Both the position numbers and the translations under genes were made by a program. From positions 372,001-436,000 of the forward strand of contig CBDCMS010000002.1 in NCBI GenBank assembly GCA_965219005.1: a DNA stretch of 64,000 bases, in the 5' to 3' direction. The DNA is from CAUZIZ01 sp965219005. GTDB taxonomy: Bacteria; Acidobacteriota; UBA6911; RPQK01; JAJDTT01. Of this stretch, positions 15,912-24,189 are shown piece after piece (the stretch's first letter is position 1; each line of letters begins with the position of its first letter). The notes beneath the pieces were generated by a model. The model was given only the letters and a program-made list of their open reading frames with translations. It was not told the DNA's origin and made no database searches.

Positions 15912-17312
15912 TCACCCTCGAACCCTCCAGATTCCTCGCTTATCAATGATTCGGCTCGACTTGAGCTGGGAGCGCTCGAAGGTACCTTCGGGCTTCAGCT
16001 CCACCTGGACACTTACGCCCAGAGCACGTCTCAGGTCCTCCCTGATTCTCTGGCTTAAGCTCTCGGATTGGGGCGAGGCCTCCTGCTTGATCTCTGCCTG
16101 GACGGTCAACCGATCAAGCGAACCCGGTTCCCGTTCCACCAGCAGTCGGAATTCCCCGCCGAACTCCTCCAGCTTCCGCAGTACACCTTCGATTCGGGAG
16201 GGAAACACGTTCTGCCCCCGCACCGTGATCATGTCGTCCACGCGGCCGTAGATGCCTTCGCTCAGGGTGGGATAGGTCCGGCCGCAAGCACAGCCGGCGG
16301 AGGAATCCTGCCAGCGGGCGATGTCGCCCGACCAGTAGCGGATCAGAGGCTGCGAGGTCCGCTCCAGATGCGTGTATACGGGAACCCCCTCCTCTCCCGC
16401 AGAGACCGGCTCCCTGGTCTCAGAATGCAGCATCTCGGTGTAGACAATATCCGTCCAGAGGTGCATGCCCCGGTCCAGATGCCGACAGCCGGAATTGGTC
16501 ATCCAGGGCGTCATCTCCGCCATGCTGCCCTGATCTAAGACGTCACAGCCGAAAGTGTCCCGGATCTGGTGGCTGGTGGCGGGAACGCTGGCTCCCGGCT
16601 CGCCGGAAAAGAACATCAGACGAAAGTTGAAGTCCTTCTTCGGGTCAAAGCCCATCTTCTTGGCCACTTCAGCCAGATAGAGGGCGTAGGAAGGAGTCCC
16701 GTAGAGCGCTGTGGGCTGCACCATTCTGATCCACTCGACCGCCCGCTGGGTTTGTCCGGGCACACCGGCACCGAAGGGGAAGCAGCGGGCGCCCAGCCTT
16801 TCGACTCCCAACAGAGCGCCCCAGCTGCCGATGTAGAGGCTGAACAAGGCGCTGATCATGACGATGTCATCGGGTCTCAGGCCCACCGACCAGAGCACCC
16901 GGGCATGGGCCTCGGCGATTCGCTCCCAATCGTCGCGTCCTATGCCAAAAACCGTCGGCCTGCCGGTGGTCCCCGAAGTGCCATGAATATGAAACACCTG
17001 TTCTTCGGGGATGCACAAAAAGCGCCCGAAAGGCGGATGCCTCTCCTGATCCAGGCGGATCTCCTCCTTGGTCAGGATGGGCAGCTGCCGAAACTGTTCC
17101 AGGCTACTGATTTCAGTGGGGTCGACCGTCAGATCCTGGTAGAGCTCTCGGTAGAACTCCGACCTTTCCCAGGCGTAGCCGACTTGATGCCGTATTTTCT
17201 GGAGAATCAGTTTCTCTCGATCAGCGGGCGCCTGGGTCTCCCGCAGAGGATCCCAGTATTCGCTGTCAGGAGAAGGCTGGTAGGAAGCGTCGTACTGAGG
17301 AGGCCACTCCAT
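15912..17312 (-). CDS. PaaK-type acyl-CoA ligase, probably 2-hydroxyisobutyrate-CoA ligase
   Basis: A 466-residue adenylate-forming ligase of the phenylacetate-CoA ligase type. The ATP-binding motif is HGTSGTTGRP (110-119). The hinge region YGRVDDMITVRGQNVFPSRI is typical of PaaK. A metal-binding-like CACGRTYP lies before it. It is the last gene of a minus-strand set with the two B12 mutase subunits (15 bp after the small subunit). The mutase has the residues of 2-hydroxyisobutyryl-CoA mutase, and the ligase partner of that enzyme in Aquincola is, as I recall, PaaK-related. The inferred substrate is thus 2-hydroxyisobutyrate. Phenylacetate or another carboxylate cannot be excluded from sequence alone. 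Confidence 0.7.
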   Translation of the reverse strand: MEWPPQYDASYQPSPDSEYWDPLRETQAPADREKLILQKIRHQVGYAWERSEFYRELYQDLTVDPTEISSLEQFRQLPILTKEEIRLDQERHPPFGRFLCIPEEQVFHIHGTSGTTGRPTVFGIGRDDWERIAEAHARVLWSVGLRPDDIVMISALFSLYIGSWGALLGVERLGARCFPFGAGVPGQTQRAVEWIRMVQPTALYGTPSYALYLAEVAKKMGFDPKKDFNFRLMFFSGEPGASVPATSHQIRDTFGCDVLDQGSMAEMTPWMTNSGCRHLDRGMHLWTDIVYTEMLHSETREPVSAGEEGVPVYTHLERTSQPLIRYWSGDIARWQDSSAGCACGRTYPTLSEGIYGRVDDMITVRGQNVFPSRIEGVLRKLEEFGGEFRLLVEREPGSLDRLTVQAEIKQEASPQSESLSQRIREDLRRALGVSVQVELKPEGTFERSQLKSSRIIDKRGIWRVRG

Positions 17313-17327
17313 CAGAATCTCGCCCGT

Positions 17328-17741
17328 TTAGCCCTTCTGCGGCCTGGCGGCCGCCTGGACGTATTCCACGATGCTGCTGGTAAATGTTCCCACCGGAAAG
17401 ACCGCCCCGACCCCCATATCGAGCAGGGGTTGAACGTCCTGCTCGGGAATGGTGCCACCGACAAGAAGAATCGCGTCTCTATGTCCGTGCTTGTCCAAAG
17501 CCTGGACGAGCTTGGGGATGAGACGCATATGCGCCCCCGACAGGATACTGATACCGACTATCTCGACGTCTTCCTGTAAGGCGGCCCAGGCAATCTCTTC
17601 GGGGGTCAGCCTCATGCCCAAATAGAGCACCTCCATACCCGCGTCCTTCATTGCGCGCGCGATCAGCTTGACGCCTCGGTCGTGCCCATCCAGACCGACC
17701 TTCGCCAGCAGCACTCTTACAGGCTTATCCTGCTCTGTCAT
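17328..17741 (-). CDS. hcmB: B12-binding small subunit of acyl-CoA mutase
   Basis: A 137-residue cobalamin-binding domain. DGHDRG (18-23) is the D-x-H-x-x-G motif whose histidine replaces the lower axial ligand of B12, and GGTIPEQD is the late loop. The length equals the stand-alone small subunits of 2-hydroxyisobutyryl-CoA and isobutyryl-CoA mutases. It lies 36 bp downstream of the large subunit gene. The name follows from the large subunit's active-site residues; the small subunit itself does not determine the substrate. Confidence 0.75.
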   Translation of the reverse strand: MTEQDKPVRVLLAKVGLDGHDRGVKLIARAMKDAGMEVLYLGMRLTPEEIAWAALQEDVEIVGISILSGAHMRLIPKLVQALDKHGHRDAILLVGGTIPEQDVQPLLDMGVGAVFPVGTFTSSIVEYVQAAARPQKG

Positions 17742-17777
17742 GATCTCGATAACCCTTCGGCAGCCATAGAAGAAGAC

Positions 17778-19520
17778 TCAAAACACGCCGGGGTCCCGGT
17801 ACGAGCCATAGACATCCCGAAGAGAATCCATGATCTCTCCCTCACTGGCTCCGGCTCCTACGGCGGCCAGTACTGGAGGCATCAGGTTCTCATCGGCCTC
17901 AGCTGCTGTCTTCGTCTTATCTAGAAGCTTTTGGACACGGCCGCTGTCGCGCTCGCGCTTGAGCTCGTTAAGACGCTCCAGCTGCCGATCCTCCTCCCGG
18001 GTATCGTACTCGAAGATCTCCAACGGCTGGGTCTGTTCCGAACGATATTGGTTCACCCCCACCACCACATAGTCACTGCTTTCGACACGACGTTGGTACT
18101 CGTAGGCCGCATTGGATATCTCCTGTTCGATGTAACCCGTTTCGATGGCCTGCAGCATTCCCCTCAAGACGCTCTTCGGCTTCTTTCCTTTCTCGGGGCC
18201 TCCGCCTAGGTCCTCGATCTTGTTCAGGTACTCCCAGACCCGTTCCTCGATCGTCTGCGTCAGAGAATCCAGAAAGTAGGAACCGGCCATGGGGTCGACG
18301 GTGTTGGTAACACCCGACTCATGAGCGATGATGAGCTGGCTCGCCAGAGACATCTTCATGGCATCCTCCGAGGGGATGTCGTAGGCCTCATCGTAGCCGC
18401 TTATGTGAAGAGACTGGGTTCCGCCCAGGACGGCTGCCAGCCCCTGCAGGGTCCCGCGGACAATATTGTTCTTGGGATCCTCGCGCATCAGGGTCGACCC
18501 CAGCGTCTGGGTATGGTAGCGCAGACGCATGGACTCCGGCCGCTGGGCACCATACCGCTCCTTCATGATTCTCGCCCACAGACGCCGGGCAGCACGGAAC
18601 TTGGCGACCTCTTCAAAGAAATCGCTATGGCAGCCAAAGAAGTAGGAAAAGCGGGGAGCAAATTCGTCGACTTCCAGTCCCCGTTCCAGGGCCGATTCCA
18701 CATAGGCCATTCCCTGGGCCAGGGTGAAGGCCAGTTCCTGGACTGCATCCGAACCCGCCTCCCGAGTGTGATAGCCAGAGATGGAAATGGTGTACCAGTT
18801 GGGAACCTGGCGAGTGCAGAACTCCACTACATCGGTGGTCAGCTTCAGGGAAGGTCGGGGAGGCAAGGCGAAGGTCTTCTGGCCGTGAAACTCCTTCAGG
18901 GAATCGTTCTGAACCGTGCCCCTTAAGTGACTCCAGTCCACCCCATTCGACTCTGCCACTGAAAGCAGCATGCTGAGAAGAATGATGGCGGGGTGATTGA
19001 TAGTGAGCGAGACGCTGACCTTGTCCAGTGGGATCCCGGCGAACAACTCCTGCATGTCGTTCACGCTGTCGATCGCGACACCAAGCCGGCCTACTTCGCC
19101 CTCCGCCAAGGGGTGATCTGAATCGTATCCGGTCAAGGTGGGGTGGTCGAAATCGGTACTGATACCGGTCTGGCCGTGCCCGAGAAGGAAACGATATCGT
19201 TCGTTGGTGGACCGTGCGGTGCCGAAACCGGCGATCTGCCGCCGCGTCCAGAGCCTGCCCCGATACATAGTGGGATAGGCACCGCGGACAAAGGGGTAGG
19301 ATCCTGGATAACCGAGATCTCGTTCGTGGTCGAGCTGGCTGACGTCCACCGGATCATAGAGACGCTTTACGTCCAGGCCGGAGACAGTCCGAAAGCTCTC
19401 TTCCCGCTCGCCGCTGCGGTCGAGAAACTGTTTCAGCTCTCCTTTTTCCCAGCCCTGCCTCTTCTGCTCAAGTCCCCGTAGAGAATCTTCACTCAAATGG
19501 CGATTCTTGGCCTTCTTCAT
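17778..19520 (-). CDS. hcmA: Acyl-CoA mutase large subunit, 2-hydroxyisobutyryl-CoA mutase type
   Basis: A 580-residue substrate-binding TIM-barrel subunit of the methylmalonyl-CoA mutase family without the B12 domain (which is encoded next door). The segment WTRRQIAGFGTA has isoleucine (I96) where methylmalonyl-CoA mutase has the active-site tyrosine (RQYAGF). Exactly 27 residues later TGISTDFDHPT has aspartate (D123). These correspond in spacing and context to Ile-A90 and Asp-A117, described as the specificity residues of 2-hydroxyisobutyryl-CoA mutase. The enzyme would interconvert 2-hydroxyisobutyryl-CoA and 3-hydroxybutyryl-CoA by a radical mechanism. No MeaB/MeaH-type G-protein chaperone gene is present in the window. 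Confidence 0.8.
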   Translation of the reverse strand: MKKAKNRHLSEDSLRGLEQKRQGWEKGELKQFLDRSGEREESFRTVSGLDVKRLYDPVDVSQLDHERDLGYPGSYPFVRGAYPTMYRGRLWTRRQIAGFGTARSTNERYRFLLGHGQTGISTDFDHPTLTGYDSDHPLAEGEVGRLGVAIDSVNDMQELFAGIPLDKVSVSLTINHPAIILLSMLLSVAESNGVDWSHLRGTVQNDSLKEFHGQKTFALPPRPSLKLTTDVVEFCTRQVPNWYTISISGYHTREAGSDAVQELAFTLAQGMAYVESALERGLEVDEFAPRFSYFFGCHSDFFEEVAKFRAARRLWARIMKERYGAQRPESMRLRYHTQTLGSTLMREDPKNNIVRGTLQGLAAVLGGTQSLHISGYDEAYDIPSEDAMKMSLASQLIIAHESGVTNTVDPMAGSYFLDSLTQTIEERVWEYLNKIEDLGGGPEKGKKPKSVLRGMLQAIETGYIEQEISNAAYEYQRRVESSDYVVVGVNQYRSEQTQPLEIFEYDTREEDRQLERLNELKRERDSGRVQKLLDKTKTAAEADENLMPPVLAAVGAGASEGEIMDSLRDVYGSYRDPGVF

Positions 19521-19669
19521 CTAGATCACGCGCTCTCTTGGCCTGGACTGTTCAGGTCGAAGTCACGTCTGGCCGAGCCAGTATGATACATGCCTCGCAT
19601 CGGTCGGGGAAGTTCCGAAGGAGCGGTGGGCTCTTGCCACCCAGTTCCGCGGTGGGCATACTCCCCTCT

Positions 19670-20209
19670 GTGTCAGACCCGCTGGAAGCAGTCTACCTTC
19701 GATCGGGACAGCCTCTTCCCCAGATGCGAACCATCGGCTGTCTGAAGGTACCCCCACCCTTCCGAGATCTCCTGGTCCACGAAAACGACATGACGCCCAC
19801 ACTAGAGGCCTTCCATGGACGAAGACTATCCCTTGACGTATTGGCACGCCATCAGCGAGAAAACCGGCTACTGAGGCAGGTCGTATTGAGGCTGGAAGGT
19901 GACGGCACGCCCGTTGAGTTTGGCGCTATTCGAATCGATTTGACACTCTTCAAGAGCCAGGCACAGCAACACATTCTGGAGGGAAAGGTCCCCCTTGGAA
20001 CCATCTTGAGGGAACAGAATATCCTCCACACCAGCGGTCACAAAGAGTTCTTTTGGATCTTCTCGGATGCCGTGGTCAATCGGGCGCTGGAGTTGACCGG
20101 GGCCCATCAGCTCTTTGGACGCCGGAATGTAATCCGAGACAGCCAGGGGAGAACACTGGCAGAGATGACAGAGATCCTTCCACCAGTTGAGCCAGGCAAA
20201 TGCATCTGA
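19670..20209 (+). CDS. Chorismate lyase (UbiC)-like fold protein
   Basis: About 179 residues from a GTG at 19670; the frame is open from 19538, but the extra N-terminus is low-quality sequence. The pattern PPFRDLLVHENDMTPTLE followed by an alternating-strand domain and HKEFFWIFSDAVV resembles chorismate pyruvate-lyase-fold (UbiC/UTRA-like) proteins. These either form 4-hydroxybenzoate or bind small aromatic ligands. The family is suggested, not certain, and the reaction is unknown. The end overlaps the start of the symporter gene by 10 bp, suggesting coexpression. It is divergent from the mutase operon. Confidence 0.5.
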   Translation: MSDPLEAVYLRSGQPLPQMRTIGCLKVPPPFRDLLVHENDMTPTLEAFHGRRLSLDVLARHQRENRLLRQVVLRLEGDGTPVEFGAIRIDLTLFKSQAQQHILEGKVPLGTILREQNILHTSGHKEFFWIFSDAVVNRALELTGAHQLFGRRNVIRDSQGRTLAEMTEILPPVEPGKCI

Positions 20210-21759
20210 GCTGGATCGATTACGCTATCGTGCTGGTGTATATCGGCGCCACCATCCTGGCGGGAATCCTCTCTCGTACCACGATCAAGGGAATCGCCGA
20301 CTTCCTGGTGGCCGGGCGCACTCTCAAGACCCACATGGCGGTGGCCACCATGGTGTCTACCGGCCTTGGCCTGGTCACGGTGATGTACTTCGCCGAGGAA
20401 GGATTCAAGAACGGATTCAGTCCATTCATCGTCGGTTTCATCGGGGCCATTGCGACGCTCATCGTAGGTTGCACCGGATTTCTCGTCCGGCGACTGCGCC
20501 AACTGCAGGTGATGACGGTACCCGAGTTCTATGAGATCAAGTACAGCCGGGGAGTCCGGTTGACGGGCGGCATCCTGCTGGCGCTGGCAGGGACCCTCAA
20601 TATGGGACTTTTTCCCATCCTGGGTAGCAAGTTCGTAGTCGGCTTCACCGGCTTGCCCCCCGAATGGGTCAATTACGTCATGGTGGGCATGTTGGCCGTA
20701 GTGGTGTTCTACACGCTGATGGGGGGCATGGTCTCGGTTGTGCTCACGGACTTTGCGCAGTTCGTGCTGCTATCGCTCGGATTCCTGGTGGGGACAGTGG
20801 TCATTCTCAGCCACCCGCAGCTGGGCTGGAGCAACATCGTTGCAAGTATTGAACAGCACAAAGGCGGCCACGCTTTCGACCCGATTGCGAACCCGGATTA
20901 CGGCTGGATGTTCATCGCCTACTTCATGACGGTCAGCTTGATCTCGATCATCTGGCAACCGGAGATGTCCCGTCCCCTCAGCACCGAGAGTCCGAGGGTG
21001 GCACAGCGGATCTTTTGGATCTCCAGTGCTACCGTCATGGGCCGAGCCGTGATCCCTATGTTCTGGGGCGCTGCCGCATTCGCCTTCACCCACACGGCCT
21101 CCTACCAGGGTCCCTTCGCCGACGACGGGCAGTTTGCAATGCCGCACATGATGGGCCAGATCATGCCGATCGGTTTTGCGGGACTGCTGCTGGCAGGAAT
21201 GGCGGCGGCCTTCATGTCGACTCACGACAGCTATCTACTAGCCTGGAGCGGGGTGATCGTGCGCGATGTCATCTCTCCCATCAAGGCCATCCTGGGCAAG
21301 AGTGAGCAGATGCGCCATGAGGACGGAACCTGGGGAGGCCTTTCCAGTGCGCGGGAAGTCTACTGGACGCGGGTCACCGTAGTCGTTCTGGCGGCCTTCC
21401 TGGCCATCTTCGGAGCTCTCTACCAGCTGCCGGAGACTGCCTTCAAGTTCATGTACATTACCGGAAGCATCTACTTTTCGGGTGCGGTGGGGACGGTGGT
21501 TCTAGGGATCTACTGGAGAAAATCCAATACGCCGGGAGCCTACTGCGCGCTCCTACTGGGAGCTATCGCTCCCATCAATTTTCTGATCATGAGCCAGTTT
21601 CCGGAAGCCACTCCAGACTTTCTCTCTCCCCTGGTGGAAAGTTCCAGTCTTCCGGCTCTTCTCAGCCTGATCCTGGGAGGCCTGGGGATGATCCTGGGCT
21701 CCCTGCTCACCCAGCGGACCCACCCGCCGCGGACACTTCAATCGAGCGATAGAGGGTAA
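20200..21759 (+). CDS. Sodium:solute symporter (SSS family)
   Basis: A 519-residue protein with about 13 hydrophobic segments. The N-terminus (DFLVAGRTLKTHMAVATM) and the glycine-rich GLLLAGMAAAFMSTHDSY segment are characteristic of the SSS family, in which Na+ drives uptake of sugars, amino acids, vitamins or short carboxylates. The start overlaps the chorismate-lyase-like gene by 10 bp. Substrate unknown; proximity to the mutase and ligase genes makes a carboxylate conceivable. A small membrane protein gene lies convergently just downstream. Confidence 0.85.
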   Translation: MHLSWIDYAIVLVYIGATILAGILSRTTIKGIADFLVAGRTLKTHMAVATMVSTGLGLVTVMYFAEEGFKNGFSPFIVGFIGAIATLIVGCTGFLVRRLRQLQVMTVPEFYEIKYSRGVRLTGGILLALAGTLNMGLFPILGSKFVVGFTGLPPEWVNYVMVGMLAVVVFYTLMGGMVSVVLTDFAQFVLLSLGFLVGTVVILSHPQLGWSNIVASIEQHKGGHAFDPIANPDYGWMFIAYFMTVSLISIIWQPEMSRPLSTESPRVAQRIFWISSATVMGRAVIPMFWGAAAFAFTHTASYQGPFADDGQFAMPHMMGQIMPIGFAGLLLAGMAAAFMSTHDSYLLAWSGVIVRDVISPIKAILGKSEQMRHEDGTWGGLSSAREVYWTRVTVVVLAAFLAIFGALYQLPETAFKFMYITGSIYFSGAVGTVVLGIYWRKSNTPGAYCALLLGAIAPINFLIMSQFPEATPDFLSPLVESSSLPALLSLILGGLGMILGSLLTQRTHPPRTLQSSDRG

Positions 21760-21765
21760 GAGTCA

Positions 21766-21835
21766 GCGGTGGAGTAGTGGAGTAGTGGAGTAGTGGAGTA
21801 GTGGACAGTGAACAGTGAGCAGTACAGGAAACAGC
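21766..21835. repeat. Tandem octamer/heptamer array, left arm
   Basis: Four copies of GGAGTAGT (from 21771) then heptamers ACAGTGA, ACAGTGA, GCAGTAC. It is an imperfect inverted repeat of 22112-22165. Confidence 0.75.
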
Positions 21836-21952
21836 TGCACCCAACAGAACCGCGAACGACTTGATTTTCTCAGCGACGTGAGGCCAAGTTCCGAGGAGAG
21901 TGCCGCACAGCAGCACGATTTCCCCTGGTCTCTCTGATACTCACGAATCCGC

Positions 21953-22111
21953 CTAATCGCCCCCAGTGTGGTTATCCCGCAGCATGCCGACGATCATCTG
22001 TTTGACATCCCGCGAGCCCTTGATTGCCACTACCAGGACGACACTGTAGAACATGAGAGCGGAGAGGACAAAACCGCCAGCCCAGATAACCTTCCATGTT
22101 TCTGTTTCCAT
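21953..22111 (-). CDS. 52-residue membrane protein
   Basis: A short frame from the ATG at 22111 to a TAG at 21953-21955. The sequence METETWKVIWAGGFVLSALM is followed by FYSVVLVVAIKGSRDVKQM, giving one transmembrane helix of about 22 residues and a positively charged C-terminal side. A short soluble tail (MIVGMLRDNHTGGD) completes it. The design resembles the small membrane companions encoded next to SSS and NSS symporters. It lies convergent to the symporter gene and between two inverted tandem-repeat arms. No catalytic role is visible. Its coding status rests on composition and context only. Confidence 0.55.
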   Translation of the reverse strand: METETWKVIWAGGFVLSALMFYSVVLVVAIKGSRDVKQMIVGMLRDNHTGGD

Positions 22112-22165
22112 GTTCACTGTTTACTGTTTACTGTTTTTCACTGTTGACTGCTCACTGCTTACTAC
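22112..22165. repeat. Tandem heptamer array, right arm
   Basis: Heptamers of the type TTTACTG and CACTGTT (minus strand CAGTAAA, ACAGTGA) run from the start of the small membrane gene into the last codons of the DUF2063 gene. A third, shorter heptamer patch of the same kind is at 38214-38250. Confidence 0.7.
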
Positions 22166-23087
22166 TCAACTCCACCGCCATGAAGAAGCCTTCCGCGGTC
22201 CAGTCGTGAAACCAGTTCCTCAGCGAGGCTGCGAACTCCTCGTCGTCCGCTTCCATGACCTCGGCTGCGGACTCGATGGCTCGACCAACCGTTTCTCCTG
22301 ACTGGAGCGATTCCAACAGGCGATACTGAGGTTCGCTGAGCTCATATCGCCTGACTACGTATTCGCGTCGGCTGATTGCGACGAACTGGCGTCGCGCTTC
22401 AGGCAAGGGACTTTCCTCACCTTCCTCGGCGCCGCGGGCCTGGGTGTAGTAGTCGTTGACGGGATAGCTGAACTCAAGCAGCTCCAAACAGACGGCGAGC
22501 TTCAGACGCGCCTGCGGCCACTGCTCTGGAGAGATTGCCTGGAAACTCTGGTCCTCGAATGGATCTTCCTGCTCCAGCCCGGGCCCGTCGAAAACCTGGC
22601 CAATCGTCCACTCCAACCGCGCCAGGTCGATCAGAAAATCTGGCCAGTTGGGTCCCTGTGCTTCACTCCCGACACGGTCGGGGCGCGTCTCGTCGAGATG
22701 GCGAGCGAAATCGCCCCCAAGCCGATTCAGGGTATAGCTGCGGGACGGATAGTTCTGCAGGTACCCGAAGGCGAATTCGTTGAAGGTCTCCTCACCAAGC
22801 GCATGCTTGAGGACAGGGAACGACTCGCCTAGACACTCCAAGAGACGGGCGTAGTAGGCATTGGCGTAGACCGATAGGCGTTCCGACGCACCGAAACGCC
22901 TGGTTGAGCGAACCACCTTCTCCAGTTCATCTCGTTTGAGACGGATAAGTTCCTGGGCCTGATTGGAATCGACCCCTTCGCCTACACCGGACGGATGACT
23001 GATAACCGCTTGAAACCAACGCTGGACAACGTCGAGGTCTTGGGGGCGGGTGGGATCTGAAGAAGAACCGTCCTCGGGTGAGGTCAT
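22152..23087 (-). CDS. bufC: DUF2063 protein of a bufferin-type RiPP operon
   Basis: A 311-residue protein from the ATG at 23087 (upstream in-frame sequence overlaps the DUF692 gene and is rejected). The N-terminal half has RLSVYANAYYARLLECLGESFPVL and YLQNYPSRSYTLNRLGGDFA, typical of the HvfC/BufC DUF2063 domain, which acts as the recruiting partner of the DUF692 oxidase. The start lies one base after the DUF692 stop, so the genes are tightly coupled. Order on the minus strand is precursor, DUF692, DUF2063. The last codons fall in a tandem-repeat array. Confidence 0.8.
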   Translation of the reverse strand: MTSPEDGSSSDPTRPQDLDVVQRWFQAVISHPSGVGEGVDSNQAQELIRLKRDELEKVVRSTRRFGASERLSVYANAYYARLLECLGESFPVLKHALGEETFNEFAFGYLQNYPSRSYTLNRLGGDFARHLDETRPDRVGSEAQGPNWPDFLIDLARLEWTIGQVFDGPGLEQEDPFEDQSFQAISPEQWPQARLKLAVCLELLEFSYPVNDYYTQARGAEEGEESPLPEARRQFVAISRREYVVRRYELSEPQYRLLESLQSGETVGRAIESAAEVMEADDEEFAASLRNWFHDWTAEGFFMAVELSSKQ

Positions 23088-23088
23088 C

Positions 23089-24057
23089 TCAACGAACCTC
23101 GGGAACGATGTGATGCAGCGGATGGGGGACCCAGGAGGCATCCTGGCGCCCATGCTCGGCAAGCGACTCCTGCGGCATGGGCTGGGCCGGAGCCAGTTCC
23201 TCTTCAACCAGCGGACCCGGTTTCTGGAGACGTTCGCCCATGAACTTCTTGGCCTTGAGAACCTCAGCGTGAACCTCTGGGAAGGGAGGAATCCTGGCAT
23301 CCCACTCCAGCAGTGTCGAAACACCGCCAGTCAGCCTGTGTGCCTGCTGGTAGAGTTCCCAAACCGGTGGGATGACATAGTTATCGTGGGTGTCTATCAA
23401 ATGCGTCTCGTAGTTGCTGTGGCCGGCCAGATGAAACTGCACGACGCGATCATGAGGGACAGAATCAATGAATTCCACCGGGTCCAGTTCATGATTGAAA
23501 CTTGAAACATAGGTATTGTTCACGTCGAGGAGCAGTCCACAATCGGCTTCTTCTGCCATCCGTGCAATGAATTCCCACTCACTCAAGGTTGACTCCGAGA
23601 ACATCAAATAGGTGCTGGGATTCTCCAGCACGAGCGGGCGCCCCAGGAAGTCCTGCACCACCCGTACACGTTCGACTACGTGTTTGAGGGTCTCTTCGGT
23701 GAAGGGAATGGGGAGGAGGTCATGAGTATTTCGCCCCGCGACCCCAGTCCAGCAAAGATGGTCCGACACCCAAAGCGCCTTGACGTCCTTGGCCAGGGCC
23801 CTGAGCCTTGCCAGATACTCGAAGTCCAGTGGGTCGGTGGAACCGATCGACAGGGAAACGCCATGCATCACCACCTGATAGCGTTCGCAGATCTGCTCGA
23901 GAACATAGCGCGGTCTCCCCCTGGAATCCATGAAGTTTTCCGAAATGATCTCGAACCAGTCCACTTTGGGCTGATGCTCGAGAATATAGGAAAAGTGGGT
24001 GGTCCTCAGCCCGACACCCAGCCCCAGGTTTGGATGTCCGAGCCGTGGAGTTGTCAT
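23089..24057 (-). CDS. bufB: DUF692 multinuclear iron oxidase of a RiPP operon
   Basis: About 322 residues from the ATG at 24057 (a GTG at 24078 is also possible). The TIM-barrel DUF692 signature is clear: LGVGLR at the start, DWFEIISENFM, VVMHGVSLSIGS, SDHLCWTG, LVLENPSTYL and LLLDVNNTYV, with conserved His, Glu and Asp metal ligands. Enzymes of this family (MbnB, BufB, TglH) use two or three irons to oxidise peptide cysteines to oxazolone/thioamide or thiooxazole groups. The Cys-rich precursor gene lies 130 bp upstream and the DUF2063 partner 1 bp downstream. Confidence 0.88.
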   Translation of the reverse strand: MTTPRLGHPNLGLGVGLRTTHFSYILEHQPKVDWFEIISENFMDSRGRPRYVLEQICERYQVVMHGVSLSIGSTDPLDFEYLARLRALAKDVKALWVSDHLCWTGVAGRNTHDLLPIPFTEETLKHVVERVRVVQDFLGRPLVLENPSTYLMFSESTLSEWEFIARMAEEADCGLLLDVNNTYVSSFNHELDPVEFIDSVPHDRVVQFHLAGHSNYETHLIDTHDNYVIPPVWELYQQAHRLTGGVSTLLEWDARIPPFPEVHAEVLKAKKFMGERLQKPGPLVEEELAPAQPMPQESLAEHGRQDASWVPHPLHHIVPEVR

Positions 24058-24092
24058 GGGTTTCTCTAGCGGAGACACAACACCGTCTTCAT

Positions 24093-24123
24093 CGTGTCGT
24101 CATGTTGGGCACACGACGACACG
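24093..24123. other. Stem-loop between precursor and DUF692 genes
   Basis: CGTGTCGTC (24093-24101) pairs exactly with GACGACACG (24115-24123) across a 13-nt loop. There is no T-run, so it is more likely a processing or attenuation hairpin than a full terminator. It could make the precursor mRNA more abundant than the downstream enzymes. Confidence 0.45.
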
Positions 24124-24189
24124 ACGAGAGCGGCTTAGATTCCGGGGTGATTCAGATTGAATACCCATGGGTAGGGAACAGCGAGGTGC

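Noticed and set aside
17778..19520. Methylmalonyl-CoA mutase
   Set aside because: The active-site Tyr is Ile and the later Asp is that of 2-hydroxyisobutyryl-CoA mutase; split subunits also differ from the usual fused methylmalonyl-CoA mutase.
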